Below the pieces are notes generated by a model, which saw only the letters and a list, made by a program, of their open reading frames with translations, had not been told where the DNA came from and searched no databases. DNA of 64,000 bases from NCBI RefSeq assembly GCF_011612265.2, contig NZ_CP050134.2, forward strand, positions 2,790,001 through 2,854,000. The letters are read 5' to 3'. This document shows positions 29,703 through 38,232 of this stretch, in pieces. The DNA is from Corynebacterium matruchotii. GTDB lineage: Bacteria > Actinomycetota > Actinomycetes > Mycobacteriales > Mycobacteriaceae. Position 1 is the stretch's first letter. Each line of letters begins with the position of its first letter. Both the position numbers and the translations under genes were made by a program.

Positions 29703-30572
29703 TTAGCAACGGTACCTGGAGGTGGACCACCAGGGGCGACTCTTCAGGTTTTGGGGTACATGCTCAGTTAAGGGTCGGGTGTGGTGGATGAGGCTAGTGA
29801 GGTGGGTTATTGTGGGGATGAGATGGTGGGTGAGCTCGTCGGGATGCAGGCGGAGGACGTGGTAGCCGAGGTTTTCCAGGTAGTGTTCACGCCGGTTTTG
29901 GTTGAGGAGGGTCGTTTTCACCTGAGTGTCGGTGCCTTGTTCTTTGAATCGACCATCGATTTCCACTATGAGCCAATCGTCGATAAGCAAATCAACGCGG
30001 TAATAGTTGTCGGATTCCTGGAAGAAAAACACCACCTGGGCGTCCACGGATATATGCGGCAGCTGGGTAATAATCAGGTAGCGGGCGTAGGACTCATACA
30101 CCGAATCAATGCCATAAAGCGCCCAGTTGAGGACCCGTTGGGCGCGAACCATGCCCCACTGGCTGCGATGGCGGGCAACGTAAGCCTGGAAATAATGCAG
30201 GTCATAGGCGCGGAGGGCGGATTCCAGGAACGCCAGGCCCTCGGCCTCCCCATGCATGGTGCAAATATCGGTGAACGTTCGGGCCGGGGTGGTCACCCGA
30301 TAGCCGTGGACGATCATGATGTCTTCGGGCAGGAGGTCGGCGCTCCGGTAGTGAACAATGCTGGGCCACTGGCTACGTGAGGGAGGCTGGGCCTTCCCCG
30401 GAAGCGTGACATCGACGGTGGTGATGTGGTGCAGGTTCAGCACCCCAATGCCCAGCAGGCTGGCGGCGGCAAAACCACTGATGACGCCGGTTCTTCTGGT
30501 AGCGCCTACCGCCCGGGCGTGGGTGTCGAGCCGCTTATGGCTGGGAAGATTGTGGTAGCTCTGTTTGGTCAT
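29703..30572 (-). CDS. AbiEi-like / DUF559 endonuclease-fold protein
   Basis: The ATG at 30572 (MTKQSYHNLPSHK) is favoured; an in-frame start at 30698 adds 42 low-complexity Thr/Arg-rich residues. The N-terminal part (THARAVGATRRTGVISGFAA, then TTVDVTLPG) resembles the AbiEi antitoxin-type domain. The C-terminal part has a Vsr/DUF559-type nuclease core: RVDLLIDDWLIVEIDGRFKE, NQNRREHYLENLGYHVLRLH. Such fusions are common as orphan genes in actinobacteria. No partner toxin lies next to it. A DNA-cleaving or defence role is inferred only from the fold. Confidence 0.75.
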   Translation of the reverse strand: MTKQSYHNLPSHKRLDTHARAVGATRRTGVISGFAAASLLGIGVLNLHHITTVDVTLPGKAQPPSRSQWPSIVHYRSADLLPEDIMIVHGYRVTTPARTFTDICTMHGEAEGLAFLESALRAYDLHYFQAYVARHRSQWGMVRAQRVLNWALYGIDSVYESYARYLIITQLPHISVDAQVVFFFQESDNYYRVDLLIDDWLIVEIDGRFKEQGTDTQVKTTLLNQNRREHYLENLGYHVLRLHPDELTHHLIPTITHLTSLIHHTRPLTEHVPQNLKSRPWWSTSRYRC

Positions 30573-30781
30573 CCACCAGCCGCCGGCAAGTTGGATATTG
30601 GCGGCCTGGAACTTGGCAGTTTCGGAGGTGGTGCGGCGGGGCCGATAAGTATAAGTGGTGTAGGTGGTGCGGGGAACACGGGTCTGTGGGGGTGGCATGA
30701 TTGCTATCTTCGCAGGTGAAAAGCTATTTTAATTCCACCAATACTCCCGGGGTGGCCAGAATGCAATATGATTTATGTCTC

Positions 30782-31369
30782 TTATAGGTTGAGGTTTTTT
30801 ATGGTCTCCTTGGCAATTAACTCTGCTTTGAGGGATTGCTCCTGGTTGCTAAACACCACCACGGCCACCGGTCCCTTCTGCACTGCATAAACCGCACCCT
30901 GCGGGTTGCCGCTGCGGCCACCCGACCAGCCGTTCTCATCAACCGGCTCGGTGGTGGTGATGGGGGCAGCCCAATCGACCACATTGATGGCGGCCTGCTC
31001 GGTGGGCATGTGGCGCACAATCACGGTGGCCTGGGGCTCGTCAGGGAAGGACCAAAACACGCAGGCCGGGGTGTTGAACCGGGCGTCGATACCCTGGCCG
31101 ATCATGCGCTGCCCATTGGTGTTCGCCACCCATTGGGTATCCAGGTAGGGGCAGGGAACCATTTCGGACTTACCGGCAGGTATCACCGGGAGGGCATCAA
31201 CCGGGAGATTGCTATCCAACACCGGGGCCGTAGGGGCCGCGGAAGCCGAGGCGGCCACAGTACCCTTACCAGTATCACCTGAGCTGCTACAACCGGTGAG
31301 TCCGGTAAGACCAACAAAACAGGTGAGGCAGGCGAGGAGAACCATGCCGGAACGTGCAGTGCGATTCAT
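30782..31369 (-). CDS. Lipoprotein (DUF2020-like)
   Basis: The signal sequence MNRTARSGMVLLACLTCFVG ends in a lipobox LTGC (Cys near residue 27), so the protein is lipid-anchored outside the membrane. A Ser/Ala/Thr linker precedes a ~140-residue domain with two cysteines (MVPCPYL and PACVFW) and the segment DRFNT-like IDARFNTPACVFWSFPDEPQ. From memory it resembles the DUF2020 lipoproteins confined to corynebacteria and relatives, whose function is unknown. It is divergent from the two-component genes, with a 32-bp gap, so the promoters overlap. Confidence 0.8.
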   Translation of the reverse strand: MNRTARSGMVLLACLTCFVGLTGLTGCSSSGDTGKGTVAASASAAPTAPVLDSNLPVDALPVIPAGKSEMVPCPYLDTQWVANTNGQRMIGQGIDARFNTPACVFWSFPDEPQATVIVRHMPTEQAAINVVDWAAPITTTEPVDENGWSGGRSGNPQGAVYAVQKGPVAVVVFSNQEQSLKAELIAKETIKNLNL

Positions 31370-31401
31370 GGTCTATAGCCTAGAGTGAGTATAGTTCGGG
31401 T

Positions 31402-32640
31402 ATGAAATCGAACCAGCTAGAAGCATCGAAAAGCAATATTGCTGCGGGAGATGTGTCAACCTACGATTCACAGCCGGGGGCCGCCAACTACCGGCGCGCC
31501 ATGAACATATTAACCGTGGCGCTCCTCATTGGGGCGCTGGGGGCGGCGGTGCGCACCCAGGATGTGCAGGCCGCCATTGTGGCGGTCATCCTCTGTATTC
31601 TCTTCGCCTTCTTCTACACCATGGCGGTGACCCGCATCCGGGACAGGCTCATGCTGAAAATCATGTGGCTGGCCGGGCTGACCGCAGTCTGGGTGATTAT
31701 GCTGCCCATCATTCCCGTCAGCGTGTACTGCGTTTTCCCGCTCTTCTTCCTCTACTTGCGGGTCCTCCCGGACTATCGGGGCATGATCGCCGTCGTCGGG
31801 GCGACCTGCGTGGCAATCCTCAACTTTAGAGCCCACCTCACCTATGGGGCGGTGATGGGCCCAACCGCATCGGCCCTGGTAGTAATTGGTATCCACCTGG
31901 CATTCCAAGCCCTGTGGAAGGGGGCCAGGGAGCGGGAAGAACTCATTGATGAACTGATCGAAACCCGATCCCAATTGGCGGCAACCGAACGGGCCGCCGG
32001 CATTGTTGCCGAACGCCAGCGGATCGCCCACGAAATCCATGACACCCTGGCCCAGGGCCTGTCCTCCATCCAAATGCTGCTGCGGGTGGGGGAGCAGGAG
32101 ATAGAGCAGTCCGCCCTCGCCGAGGCGGAGAAAACCAAGGTGCTCAAATACATGGAGTTGGCGCGGAACACCGCGGCAGATAATCTCTCCGAGGCCCGCG
32201 CCATGATTGCGGCGCTGCAGCCGGCGGCGCTCAGTAAAACCTCCCTGGAGGGGGCGCTGCACCGGGTGGCGGAAAGCTTCGTGGGGGTGGATTGGAGCAT
32301 TCAGGTGGATGGCGATGAACGCCAGTTGCCCATGAAGACTGAGGCCGCCTTGTTGCGGATTGGGCAGGGGGCGATGGGAAACGTCGCAAAGCATGCGAAT
32401 GCTACCCGGTGTGCCGTCACGCTCACCTATTCCGCCGACGAAATCCGCCTGGACGTGGTGGATGACGGCGACGGTTTTGTGCCACAGGATGTTGCAGATC
32501 GCCCGGCTGGCCTGGGGCATATCGGAATTAACGCTATGCGGCAGCGAGCGGCGGAATTAGGTGGCACACTGGAGGTAGAGTCGCAACCAGGTGAGGGTAC
32601 TGCGGTGACGGTGGCATTGCCGGTTGAGAGTACCGAGTAA
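31402..32640 (+). CDS. NarL-type sensor histidine kinase
   Basis: This is a 412-residue membrane kinase. Residues ~35-175 contain about six hydrophobic segments with short loops, so the signal is probably sensed in or near the membrane. The HisKA_3 dimerisation domain has RIAHEIHDTLAQGLSSIQML with the phosphoacceptor His213. The ATPase domain contains GNVAKHANATRCAV and the glycine motifs DDGDGFV and GHIGINAMRQRA. It is in an operon with the response regulator 53 bases downstream. The architecture is like corynebacterial haem sensors ChrS/HrrS, but the stimulus cannot be read from sequence. Confidence 0.92.
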   Translation: MKSNQLEASKSNIAAGDVSTYDSQPGAANYRRAMNILTVALLIGALGAAVRTQDVQAAIVAVILCILFAFFYTMAVTRIRDRLMLKIMWLAGLTAVWVIMLPIIPVSVYCVFPLFFLYLRVLPDYRGMIAVVGATCVAILNFRAHLTYGAVMGPTASALVVIGIHLAFQALWKGAREREELIDELIETRSQLAATERAAGIVAERQRIAHEIHDTLAQGLSSIQMLLRVGEQEIEQSALAEAEKTKVLKYMELARNTAADNLSEARAMIAALQPAALSKTSLEGALHRVAESFVGVDWSIQVDGDERQLPMKTEAALLRIGQGAMGNVAKHANATRCAVTLTYSADEIRLDVVDDGDGFVPQDVADRPAGLGHIGINAMRQRAAELGGTLEVESQPGEGTAVTVALPVESTE

Positions 32641-32693
32641 GCATGAGCTATGTTAGTTTGGCTTTTGATGTATCCAATAGTAAGGACCCTGTT

Positions 32694-33332
32694 ATGATTC
32701 GCGTTTTGCTTGCCGACGACCATGAGATCGTGCGTCTGGGACTACGGGCAGTACTAGAAAGCGCCGACGACATTGAAGTGATCGGTGAGGTCGCCACCGC
32801 GGAAGCGGCTATCGCCGCCGCCCAGGCCGGTGGCATAGACGTCATCCTCATGGACCTGCGATTTGGCCCCGGGGTTGAAGGCACCCGGCTTGCCACCGGC
32901 GCCGACGCCACCGCGGAAATCAAACGAACCATGGAAAAACCGCCGCATGTGTTGGTCGTCACCAACTATGACACCGACGCCGATATTCTGGGTGCCATCG
33001 AGGCCGGGGCACTCGGCTATCTACTCAAGGACGCCCCACCGGAGGAGCTCTTAGCAGCAGTACGTTCCGCCGCCGAGGGAGATTCCACCCTGTCGCCCAC
33101 GGTGGCGAACCGGCTCATGACTCGGGTGCGTACTCCCCGGACCTCGCTCACTCCCCGGGAGCTGGAGGTTTTAAAGCTGGTGGCGTCGGGGTCATCGAAC
33201 CGGGAGATTGGGCGGGCCTTATTGTTGTCGGAGGCCACGGTGAAAAGCCACCTGGTGCACATTTACGACAAGCTGGGGGTGCGGTCGCGGACGTCGGCGG
33301 TGGCGGCAGCCCGGAAACAGGGCGTACTGTAG
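32694..33332 (+). CDS. NarL/LuxR-type response regulator
   Basis: ATG 32694 (MIRVLLADDHEIVRLGL) is chosen because of the AAGGA box 8 bases upstream and because it opens the receiver domain directly. The phosphorylated residue is Asp54 (VILMDLRFG). The C-terminal LuxR-type helix-turn-helix reads TPRELEVLKLVASGSSNREI and SEATVKSHLVHIYDKLGVRS. An 18-residue insertion-like loop (GVEGTRLATGADATAE) after the phospho-site is typical of this corynebacterial subgroup. It is the partner of the upstream kinase. Targets are unknown. Confidence 0.93.
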   Translation: MIRVLLADDHEIVRLGLRAVLESADDIEVIGEVATAEAAIAAAQAGGIDVILMDLRFGPGVEGTRLATGADATAEIKRTMEKPPHVLVVTNYDTDADILGAIEAGALGYLLKDAPPEELLAAVRSAAEGDSTLSPTVANRLMTRVRTPRTSLTPRELEVLKLVASGSSNREIGRALLLSEATVKSHLVHIYDKLGVRSRTSAVAAARKQGVL

Positions 33333-33465
33333 GCATACCGACGCCGAGGCACCGAGGCGCCAGGACATCAGGGCACCAGCCAGGCCGGAACACTTAAGCG
33401 CTGATTAACTTTACTTAAGCAATTATTTAGATTTCTTAAATATAGCTAATTAGCGCTTCGATATA

Positions 33466-33795
33466 TTAATTGGTGTTTGCGGCCAAATAATCGTCGATTA
33501 ATTTCCGGGAAAGTTTTCCACGTACCGCGACCTCATATCCTCGGGCTTGGGCCCATTCCCGCACGTCTTTTGCATTATACTTTTGATTCGGCAGGTGCCG
33601 GGCACTTATAGATTCCGGGCGGGCTTTATCAATGAACTCCACAATAGCATTGCGGAATTTTTCGCAATTCTCCTTGGAGACATCCATGACGTAGCTGGAT
33701 CCGTCAATGCTGAACCGGATAACATGCACATCTGTTTCCTGAAGCGGCTTGTCATCCAAGTCGTCATATATCTGGGTTATTTCGCGCCGGGCCAT
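33466..33795 (-). CDS. lsr2: Lsr2 nucleoid-associated protein
   Basis: Lsr2 bridges DNA and silences AT-rich, often foreign, genes. ATG 33795 (MARREITQIYDDLDD) has an AAAGGTGA box; a GTG three codons upstream is less likely. The N-terminal dimerisation domain holds TDVHVIRFSIDGSSYVMDVS. The C-terminal DNA-binding domain has the AT-hook-like loop VRGKLSRKLIDDYLAA, with RGK in place of the usual RGR. The length of 109 residues is normal. It lies between AT-rich non-coding stretches. Confidence 0.93.
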   Translation of the reverse strand: MARREITQIYDDLDDKPLQETDVHVIRFSIDGSSYVMDVSKENCEKFRNAIVEFIDKARPESISARHLPNQKYNAKDVREWAQARGYEVAVRGKLSRKLIDDYLAANTN

Positions 33796-33804
33796 GCGAA
33801 TCAC

Positions 33805-34220
33805 CTTTCTAATACCTATGAATTAGTCAATACTTCACTAAAAATATTTCCTACTTGGCCTAAATGGTGGGTAGGTAGGAGATATGAATTTGTCAGCAAC
33901 CATAAAAAGCTACACGGCAATTCCTTGCTATTAGTATAGATAAAGATTCAATAAATGCAATACACGACATGGAATATCGGCCTATTTATGGAGTTTGGTT
34001 TAATCCTTAATTGCGTGCAGCGAATCTGATATGAGGAAGATGTGTTGGTTCTTGTATGATTCTTGGATCATTCTTGTGTGGCTCTTATCGCATTCTTGCG
34101 CAATCCATTCCGGCCGTAAAATGATGAATATAATTATTTTGACCTGAAAATATAAGAAATTATTTATCTATTCCCGGCGGGTTGATAACAATTTTAACCG
34201 AATAAATCAGGGAAAAATAA
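33805..34220. other. AT-rich gene-free stretch upstream of lsr2
   Basis: About 415 bases of strongly AT-rich sequence with no credible gene. It is likely the lsr2 promoter region and a possible Lsr2-binding (self-regulation) target, by inference from composition only. Confidence 0.4.
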
Positions 34221-34223
34221 AAA

Positions 34224-34266
34224 ACTTGTCTGTTGCTGAAACCCATGAGTTTCGCCACAGACAAGT
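34224..34266 (-). terminator. Intrinsic terminator of the 34.3-kb gene
   Basis: ACTTGTCTGT (34224-34233) pairs with ACAGACAAGT (34257-34266), with an inner GAAAC/GTTTC stem. On the minus strand it is followed by TTTTTTATTTTT. Confidence 0.88.
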
Positions 34267-34292
34267 GAAGAGAATTACGGTTTATCGGAGAA

Positions 34293-34922
34293 CTATAGGA
34301 GCCGGGCTAATACTTCTTTGTTTAATTCGTCCAAATCCGCAGAAATAGTCCGGTGCGCGCGTTTCCGCTGGTCTGGGCTCATCCGATCAGCGTTCTCCAC
34401 GGCGGTCCGCAAGGCTTGCAGGCGTTCAACAACATCGGTTTGAAAACCTTGCGGCAGCTTATAGGTGGCCAGTGACTTTTCCATCCCCGTGATTCGGGCC
34501 TTCAAATCCGCCCCCGGGCCGGAATGCTGCGCCAACTCGTCCACTGATACGCCCAACTGCTGGGCACGGGATTTCGTGTTCGCGTCACGCACCATCACCA
34601 CCGCTTTATACACCAGTGGTAGAAGCAGCGGCGCCATGGCCCGGATCGCAGCCGAATACCGCAGCACCTTGCCGGAATTCAGGCGGCCCTTGCGCAGCCG
34701 CTGCAATTCCGCAGTGGCCATTTTTTCCCGATGCTTGCGTTGTGCCTTGAGGAGCTTGCTCTCGTTCTTGAGCAGTTTTTTCTCCTCAGCGGCCAGCAGC
34801 TTCGATCGGCGGAGTTCCAATTGGGCGGCCGACTTGATTTCCTGCCGGGCCCGCGCCTGGGCGGCCTTGACCTCGATCTTTGTTTGGGCACGCCGTTTCA
34901 AAATGGTTTTTAATAGTCCCAT
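34293..34922 (-). CDS. Coiled-coil protein of unknown function (DUF6474-like)
   Basis: This is a 209-residue protein with a very basic, helical N-terminal half (KIEVKAAQARARQEIKSAAQ, then EEKKLLKNESKLLKAQRKHR), a short hydrophobic segment (AIRAMAPLLLPLVYKAVVMV near 90-110) and a helical C-terminal half. From memory it resembles DUF6474 proteins of corynebacteria. It is monocistronic with a strong terminator. The single hydrophobic stretch could touch the membrane. No function is known to me. Confidence 0.75.
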   Translation of the reverse strand: MGLLKTILKRRAQTKIEVKAAQARARQEIKSAAQLELRRSKLLAAEEKKLLKNESKLLKAQRKHREKMATAELQRLRKGRLNSGKVLRYSAAIRAMAPLLLPLVYKAVVMVRDANTKSRAQQLGVSVDELAQHSGPGADLKARITGMEKSLATYKLPQGFQTDVVERLQALRTAVENADRMSPDQRKRAHRTISADLDELNKEVLARLL

Positions 34923-35012
34923 GGGTTTCGATAAGCTCCTTGCTCGTAAGACATCAATTCCACACTACATTGCTTCCTAGCTTAGGCTTTCATAGTTGTG
35001 GAGGAAGATATC

Positions 35013-36521
35013 ATGTTGTTGCAACCATCCGATCTTGTTGGCTGCCGCTACCGGTTGTCGCAGAAGCAGCGGCACCCCGATATCCCCCCGACCGACACGA
35101 CGTATGCTCGCCGCCGACGCCTGACGCTCGCTCGTCGTCAAGCAACCGCGTTACTGCCCACCCACCCGCAGCGAGGCGATAAAAAACTCTTCCACCGCGT
35201 CGATCTGGGCACGCTTGACGACGCCGAAGACCGCTGGTTTGCCACGCTCGAAGCCCTGGCCGCCCAGGCAACCATCATCACCGACGCCATGCTGCACACC
35301 ACCTGCGGTGGGCATGCCTTCGCCGTGCCTATCGACGCCCTCGTCCGCCGGCCCGACGGCAACTACATGCCGGTGCTCATCACCAACCACCGCATCATCC
35401 GCCCCGATCCCAACCGCAGCATCCAGGTCATGAGCACTCGCAGGCTGGGCTTGGGAACCCCAAACATTGGGCACTACCGGCTGAAACACCACTCCGCCGA
35501 CTCGTTCACCCTGGCGCTCGCCAACCACGCCCTGGCCGATGTTGGGCATGCCGCCCAGCGTGGCATCCTCATCGGCCAAGACCCCGAAATCGCGGTCATT
35601 CTCGACACGGAACTGCTGGAACAGGGCCTGCAACTGGCCCTGAAACAGCCCATTCCCGCCCACGCGCACCGGGTGAAAGAATGCGGCACCTGCCGATTCT
35701 GGCCCCTCTGCGAGGCGGAACTGGTGGAACGCGATGACCTGAGTCTCCTCTTCGCCGGGGACAAGTCCGCCCAATACCAGCGGGAGGGGATCATTACCGT
35801 TGCCGACCTGGCCCAGGAACCCGCGGGGAACCCGGTCAACCCAGACATTATTTTGGCGCGAGCATTCCGGCGCGGCAGCCACCTAGTGAAACGCCGGCCA
35901 GAAACCACCGCCCCCAGCTTCGACCTGGAAATCGACATTGATGTCGAGGCCTACCTCGACCGGGGCGTATACCTGTGGGGTGCCTACGACGGCACCACCT
36001 ATCATCCGTTCGCCACCTGGGACAATCTCGGCGGTCGCGCCGAGGCCGAAAACTTCGCCCGCTTCTGGACCTGGCTCACCAACACTCGCCGCGCCGCCCA
36101 TGCGGCCGGGAAAACGGTGGGCGTGTTTTGCTACTCCAACCATGGGGAGAATTATTGGCTTCTGTCGTCCGCCCGCAAGTTTGAGACGGAGTTTTCGGAT
36201 ATTGCCGGCCTGCCGTCGATGGCAGAGGTGCGGCGGTTTATTGCTTCCCCGGAATGGTTAGATGTGTTTGCGTTGGTGCGGCGGGAGCTCTTGGGGACGC
36301 GGGGGCTGGGGTTGAAGATAGTGGCCCGGGCGACCGGGTTTTCCTGGGATGAGCAGGATGTGGATGGCGAGGCCAGCATTGGCCTGTATTTGGCTGGGAC
36401 GCCGGCCGCCCGGGCGGCATTGCTGAGCTATAACGGTGATGATTGTCGCGCCACGGCCGCGGTGCGGCGGTTTTTGGCGGCTGGTGCGCCCGGGTTGCCG
36501 AGCATGGCAGATTTTGCCTAA
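35013..36521 (+). CDS. TM0106-family RecB-like nuclease
   Basis: ATG 35013 (MLLQPSDLVGCRYRL) has a GGAGG box 5-9 bases upstream, better than the GTG at 34998. The N-terminal ~250 residues have the RecB-type nuclease layout (DAMLHTTCGGHAFAVPIDAL, VLITNHR, ERDD) and a cysteine pair with Arg, CGTCRFWPLCE, near 225-235. The C-terminal ~200 residues form an RNase H-like fold (SFDLEIDIDVEAYLDRGVYL, YNGDDCRATAAVRRFL). The family (TM0106 type, about 500 residues) is widespread and poorly studied. It is assumed to act in DNA or RNA metabolism. Confidence 0.85.
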   Translation: MLLQPSDLVGCRYRLSQKQRHPDIPPTDTTYARRRRLTLARRQATALLPTHPQRGDKKLFHRVDLGTLDDAEDRWFATLEALAAQATIITDAMLHTTCGGHAFAVPIDALVRRPDGNYMPVLITNHRIIRPDPNRSIQVMSTRRLGLGTPNIGHYRLKHHSADSFTLALANHALADVGHAAQRGILIGQDPEIAVILDTELLEQGLQLALKQPIPAHAHRVKECGTCRFWPLCEAELVERDDLSLLFAGDKSAQYQREGIITVADLAQEPAGNPVNPDIILARAFRRGSHLVKRRPETTAPSFDLEIDIDVEAYLDRGVYLWGAYDGTTYHPFATWDNLGGRAEAENFARFWTWLTNTRRAAHAAGKTVGVFCYSNHGENYWLLSSARKFETEFSDIAGLPSMAEVRRFIASPEWLDVFALVRRELLGTRGLGLKIVARATGFSWDEQDVDGEASIGLYLAGTPAARAALLSYNGDDCRATAAVRRFLAAGAPGLPSMADFA

Positions 36522-36534
36522 CGGTGCCGGTTGC

Positions 36535-37188
36535 CTAGTTGCAGGGGATACCAGTGGAGTGGCGGGGGCAATAGCCGCCGGGGTTTTTGTCTAGGTATTG
36601 TTGGTGTTCGGCCTCTGCGAGATAGAATGTGCCGGCGGGCGTGTCGATGAGGGGCATGACTTCGGTGGTGATGTCACCGTAGCCGGCGTCGGTGAGTTTG
36701 GTTTGGTAGTGTTCGACGAGTCGGCGGGCGATTTCGAGTTGTTCCGGGGTGGTGGTGTAGATTGCGGAGCGGTATTGGGTGCCAACGTCGTTGCCTTGGC
36801 GGAAGCCTTGGGTGGGGTCGTGGGCTTCGAGTACTTTCACGATTAACTGTTCGGTCGTGATTTTTTGGGGGTCGTAGACGACTTGAACTACTTCGGCGTG
36901 GTTGGTGCGGCCGGTGCATACCTCCCGGTAGGTGGGGTTTTGAGTGACGCCGCCCGCGTAGCCGGCTGCGGTGGATTCCACGCCGGGGGTTTTCCATAAG
37001 AGTTTTTCGGCGCCCCAGAAGCAGCCGAGGCCAACGTAGAGGGTTTCTTGGGTGTCCTTCCATGGTCCGGTGATAGGGGTTCCCAGGACCGCGTGCGGGG
37101 CGGGGTGGGGGAGCACCGGATGAATGCTGCCCTTGAGTGCTTTTGCGACGCTCACAAGTTGTGCTGGTTTACCGAATAACAAATCCAT
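36535..37188 (-). CDS. msrA: Peptide methionine sulfoxide reductase MsrA
   Basis: This enzyme reduces methionine-S-sulfoxide in oxidised proteins with thioredoxin. The catalytic motif is GLGCFWGAEKLLW near residues 52-64, and the fold continues with AGYAGGVTQNPTY, HAEVVQVVYDP and FRQGNDVGTQYRSAIY. The C-terminal GGYCPRHSTGIPCN carries two recycling cysteines. ATG 37188 (MDLLFGKPAQ) gives 217 residues; upstream in-frame codons add a poor extension. It is divergent from sodA, and both serve oxidative-stress defence. Confidence 0.95.
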   Translation of the reverse strand: MDLLFGKPAQLVSVAKALKGSIHPVLPHPAPHAVLGTPITGPWKDTQETLYVGLGCFWGAEKLLWKTPGVESTAAGYAGGVTQNPTYREVCTGRTNHAEVVQVVYDPQKITTEQLIVKVLEAHDPTQGFRQGNDVGTQYRSAIYTTTPEQLEIARRLVEHYQTKLTDAGYGDITTEVMPLIDTPAGTFYLAEAEHQQYLDKNPGGYCPRHSTGIPCN

Positions 37189-37498
37189 AATGATGGCCCT
37201 CTTCTGGTGATGTGTTTCAGGCATGTTCGTGGTGAGCATGGTGAATGGGTGAACTATTGATGGATAATTTGATTGTTATAATTATTGACTCTATATACCC
37301 TATTAACGATACTGGGACGGATTTGATTCCCATTGTGACAGAATACGCATAAAAGGGGCCGATATGACGTGCGGAACGCATGATTATTGTGCGTGATGTC
37401 GGTCGGTTGGGATGATTATTTGCTGCTGAGACGTTGCAATATAACAGATTTGCCCTATCATGGCTAGAAACACCCATTAGGAAAGGATCATAGTTTTT

Positions 37499-38104
37499 AT
37501 GGCCAAGAAATACGTACTTCCCGAGCTCCCTTACGCCTATGATGCGCTGGAGCCCCACATTTCGGCGGAAATCATGGAGCTACACCACAGCAAGCACCAC
37601 CAAAATTATGTCAATGGCGCCAACGCCGCCCTGGAGAAGCTGGAGGCCGCCCGCAAGGATGGTTCCATCGCGGCCGTCGTGACCGCACTGTCGAAGGATT
37701 TGGCGTTTAACCTGGGTGGACACACCAATCACTCCCTGTTCTGGGAGAATCTGGGCCCCAATGGTGGCGGCAAGCCTACCGGCGCATTGGCCGCAGCCAT
37801 TGATGCGGATTTCGGTTCCTTTGAGGAGTTCCAGAAGCATTTCGCCGCCGCCGCCTTGGGGCTGCAGGGTTCCGGCTGGGCGGTGCTGGCCTACGACAAG
37901 ATCGGCGAGCGGCTCGTTATTGAGCAGATGACCGACCAGCAGGGCAACCTGTCTATCGACCTGGTGCCATTGTTGCTGCTCGACATGTGGGAGCACGCTT
38001 TCTACCTCCAGTACAAGAACGTGAAGGCGGACTATGTTGCCGCCGTGTGGAACGTGTTCAACTGGGATGAGGTTGCTGCCCGCTACGCCGCCGCGGTGAA
38101 GTAA
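37499..38104 (+). CDS. sodA: Superoxide dismutase (Mn/Fe)
   Basis: This cytoplasmic enzyme disproportionates superoxide. The N-terminal domain has [14 protein letters not shown] and [14 protein letters not shown] with the first metal His. The C-terminal domain has the metal-binding [11 protein letters not shown] (Asp and His), and [13 protein letters not shown] supplies another His. [12 protein letters not shown] carries the outer-sphere residue region. At 201 residues it is full length. The start at 37499 lies about 12 bases after AAAGGA. It is monocistronic with its own terminator and divergent from msrA. Confidence 0.97.
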   Translation: MAKKYVLPELPYAYDALEPHISAEIMELHHSKHHQNYVNGANAALEKLEAARKDGSIAAVVTALSKDLAFNLGGHTNHSLFWENLGPNGGGKPTGALAAAIDADFGSFEEFQKHFAAAALGLQGSGWAVLAYDKIGERLVIEQMTDQQGNLSIDLVPLLLLDMWEHAFYLQYKNVKADYVAAVWNVFNWDEVAARYAAAVK

Positions 38105-38115
38105 CTTTCACTCAC

Positions 38116-38146
38116 GCCACTGCCCTCACTGGGTGGTGGCATTTTT
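38116..38146 (+). terminator. Intrinsic terminator after sodA
   Basis: GCCACTGCCC (38116-38125) pairs with GGGTGGTGGC (38131-38140; one mismatch or wobble) and is followed by ATTTTTG. Confidence 0.85.
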
Positions 38147-38232
38147 GCTGTCGGTGTTTCCCCGTCGGCCGCGATGGTTATAGTAGTTGTGCGTTAAAAA
38201 CCCCGTCGATAAGCAGGCAGCGAGGAGACACC

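Noticed and set aside
34998..35012. GTG start for the RecB-like nuclease
   Set aside because: It overlaps the ribosome binding site that serves the ATG at 35013.
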